DNA of 5,081 nt from an uncultured Planctomycetaceae bacterium (lineage in GTDB: Bacteria; Planctomycetota; Planctomycetia; Pirellulales; Pirellulaceae), in assembly GCA_903927685.1 (NCBI GenBank), contig CAIYOB010000106.1, positions 1-5,081 of the forward strand, written 5' to 3'. Positions 4,064-5,081 of the stretch are shown here, piece after piece (the first letter of the stretch is position 1; each line of letters starts with the position of its first letter). The notes beneath the pieces were generated by a model that was given only the letters and a program-made list of their open reading frames with translations, had not been told where the DNA came from and searched no databases. The position numbers and the translations under genes are program-made.

Positions 4064-5081
4064 GTGCGCAAGTCTACCCGCTCCCGTCCCGCCCGCAAAG
4101 CCGACTTCCCCCTGGGCCAGCACAAGGCCCGCGGCTACTGGATCAAAAAGGTCCGCGGGAAGATCCACTACTTCGGAAAAATCGCGGACGATCCAGATGG
4201 TAAAGCCGCGCTGGAGCGATGGCTCCGGGAGAAAGACTATCTGCTGAACGGCCTGACGCCCCCTGACGATCCATCGGGGCTAACGGTCCGCGAGCTGGCC
4301 AATCGGTTCCTGACCGCCAAGACGGCGCTGATCCGCAGCGGGGAGCTGACCAGGCCGACGTTCTACACGTATCACGCTGCTTGCGGACGGCTGGTTGACG
4401 CGCTGGGCGAGCGGCGACTCGTGGCCGATCTGACGCCTACCGACTTCGGGAACCTGCGCGAGAAGCTGGCCGAGGGCCGAGGCCCCGCGGCGTTGGGACA
4501 CGAAATCGCCATCATCCGCATGGTGCTGAAATTCGCCTGGGACTCGGGTTTCCTTGAACGGCCTGTGCGATTCGGGCAATCGTTCGACAAGCCAAGCCGA
4601 AAGACCATGCGGATCGAGCGGGCCAAGCGGGGGGAAAAGATGTTTGAGGCGGCCGAGCTGCGGACGATCTTGGATGCGGCCAATGTCCCGATGCGGGCGT
4701 TCGTGCTGCTGGGGCTGAACTGTGCCTTTGGCGCGAGCGACCTTGCGCGGTTGCCGAAAGCGGCCATCGACCTGGGGACCGGCTGGATCGTCTTTCCCCG
4801 CGGAAAGACGGGAATCAAGCGGCGTTGTTCGCTGTGGCCTGAGACTGCGGCAGCCATCAAGGAAGCCATCGAGCAACGGCCGGATGCAAAGGTCAAGGCC
4901 GATGACGCGATTGCGTTTCTGACCCCAGATGGAAAGCGTTGGATGCGACTTCGACAAGTCGAGGGGCAGGACTGGGCGACGTCCAATGACCTGTTGGGGC
5001 GCGAGTTCTCCAGTCTGCTGGCCGCGCTGGGCCTGACCAGGAACGGACGGGGATTCTACACGCTGCGGCACGTGTTCCGCA
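4064..5081 (+). CDS. Tyrosine recombinase / phage-type integrase (C-terminus beyond window)
   Basis: A 339-codon open frame cut by the right edge. It catalyses site-specific DNA strand exchange by type IB chemistry. Residues 23-62 (GYWIKKVRGKIHYFGK, then AALERWLREKDYLL) are an N-terminal arm-binding-like part. Residues 73-160 (LTVRELANRFL, then YHAACGRLVDALG) are the helical core-binding domain. The catalytic domain begins near 194 (FEAAELRTILDAA). Visible catalytic candidates are K248 in FPRGKTG and R335 in YTLRHVFR. The box I arginine of the usual TGLRxxEL motif aligns with G223 in CAFGASDLARL, and the His of HxLRH aligns with Y332. From memory, related planctomycete integrases also deviate here. 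The Tyr nucleophile and the last 60 or so residues lie outside the window. GTG 4064 is chosen because of GGAGGT 7 nt upstream; ATG 4049 would put that site inside the gene. It is divergent from the EEP operon and its leader is rich in hairpins. Confidence 0.92.
   Translation, partial: MRKSTRSRPARKADFPLGQHKARGYWIKKVRGKIHYFGKIADDPDGKAALERWLREKDYLLNGLTPPDDPSGLTVRELANRFLTAKTALIRSGELTRPTFYTYHAACGRLVDALGERRLVADLTPTDFGNLREKLAEGRGPAALGHEIAIIRMVLKFAWDSGFLERPVRFGQSFDKPSRKTMRIERAKRGEKMFEAAELRTILDAANVPMRAFVLLGLNCAFGASDLARLPKAAIDLGTGWIVFPRGKTGIKRRCSLWPETAAAIKEAIEQRPDAKVKADDAIAFLTPDGKRWMRLRQVEGQDWATSNDLLGREFSSLLAALGLTRNGRGFYTLRHVFR

Noticed and set aside
4280..5071. 263-codon minus-strand frame
   Set aside because: It lies wholly antisense to the integrase frame and has Gln/Arg/Pro-rich shadow composition; the plus frame has clear recombinase motifs.

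Overview
The window looks like a chromosomal stretch of a GC-rich bacterium, most likely a member of the Planctomycetota. This rests on recalled resemblance of the integrase, the antitoxin/PIN pair and the methyltransferase tail to families common in planctomycete genomes, plus the number of secreted proteins of unknown function; no database search was possible. No rRNA, tRNA or CRISPR array was seen.

Layout, left to right. (1) 1-1106, minus: a secreted protein running off the left edge, with an internally duplicated module of unknown function. (2) 1278-1694, plus: a start-less C-terminal remnant of a large class I DNA methyltransferase (MmeI/type II R-M-like). (3) 1829-2295, minus: a toxin-antitoxin operon with a full-length antitoxin and a PIN/VapC-like toxin reduced to 64 residues by an apparent in-frame internal deletion. 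(4) 2418-3799, minus: a two-gene operon of an exported endonuclease/exonuclease/phosphatase (EEP) enzyme followed by a small exported protein of unknown function. (5) 3800-4063: a divergent intergenic region holding six inverted repeats. (6) 4064-5081, plus: a tyrosine recombinase (integrase) cut by the right edge before its catalytic tyrosine.

The methyltransferase tail and deleted toxin suggest a region where mobile or defence cargo arrived and then decayed; the integrase may be the surviving mobility gene. The two genes running off the window edges, the secreted repeat protein and the integrase, are the longest in the window. The most unusual signals are the integrase's non-canonical active-site positions, the hairpin that can mask its ribosome binding site, the palindrome-dense region upstream of it, and the toxin that has lost its middle beside an intact antitoxin. 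I do not see a complete, clearly new multi-gene system here.
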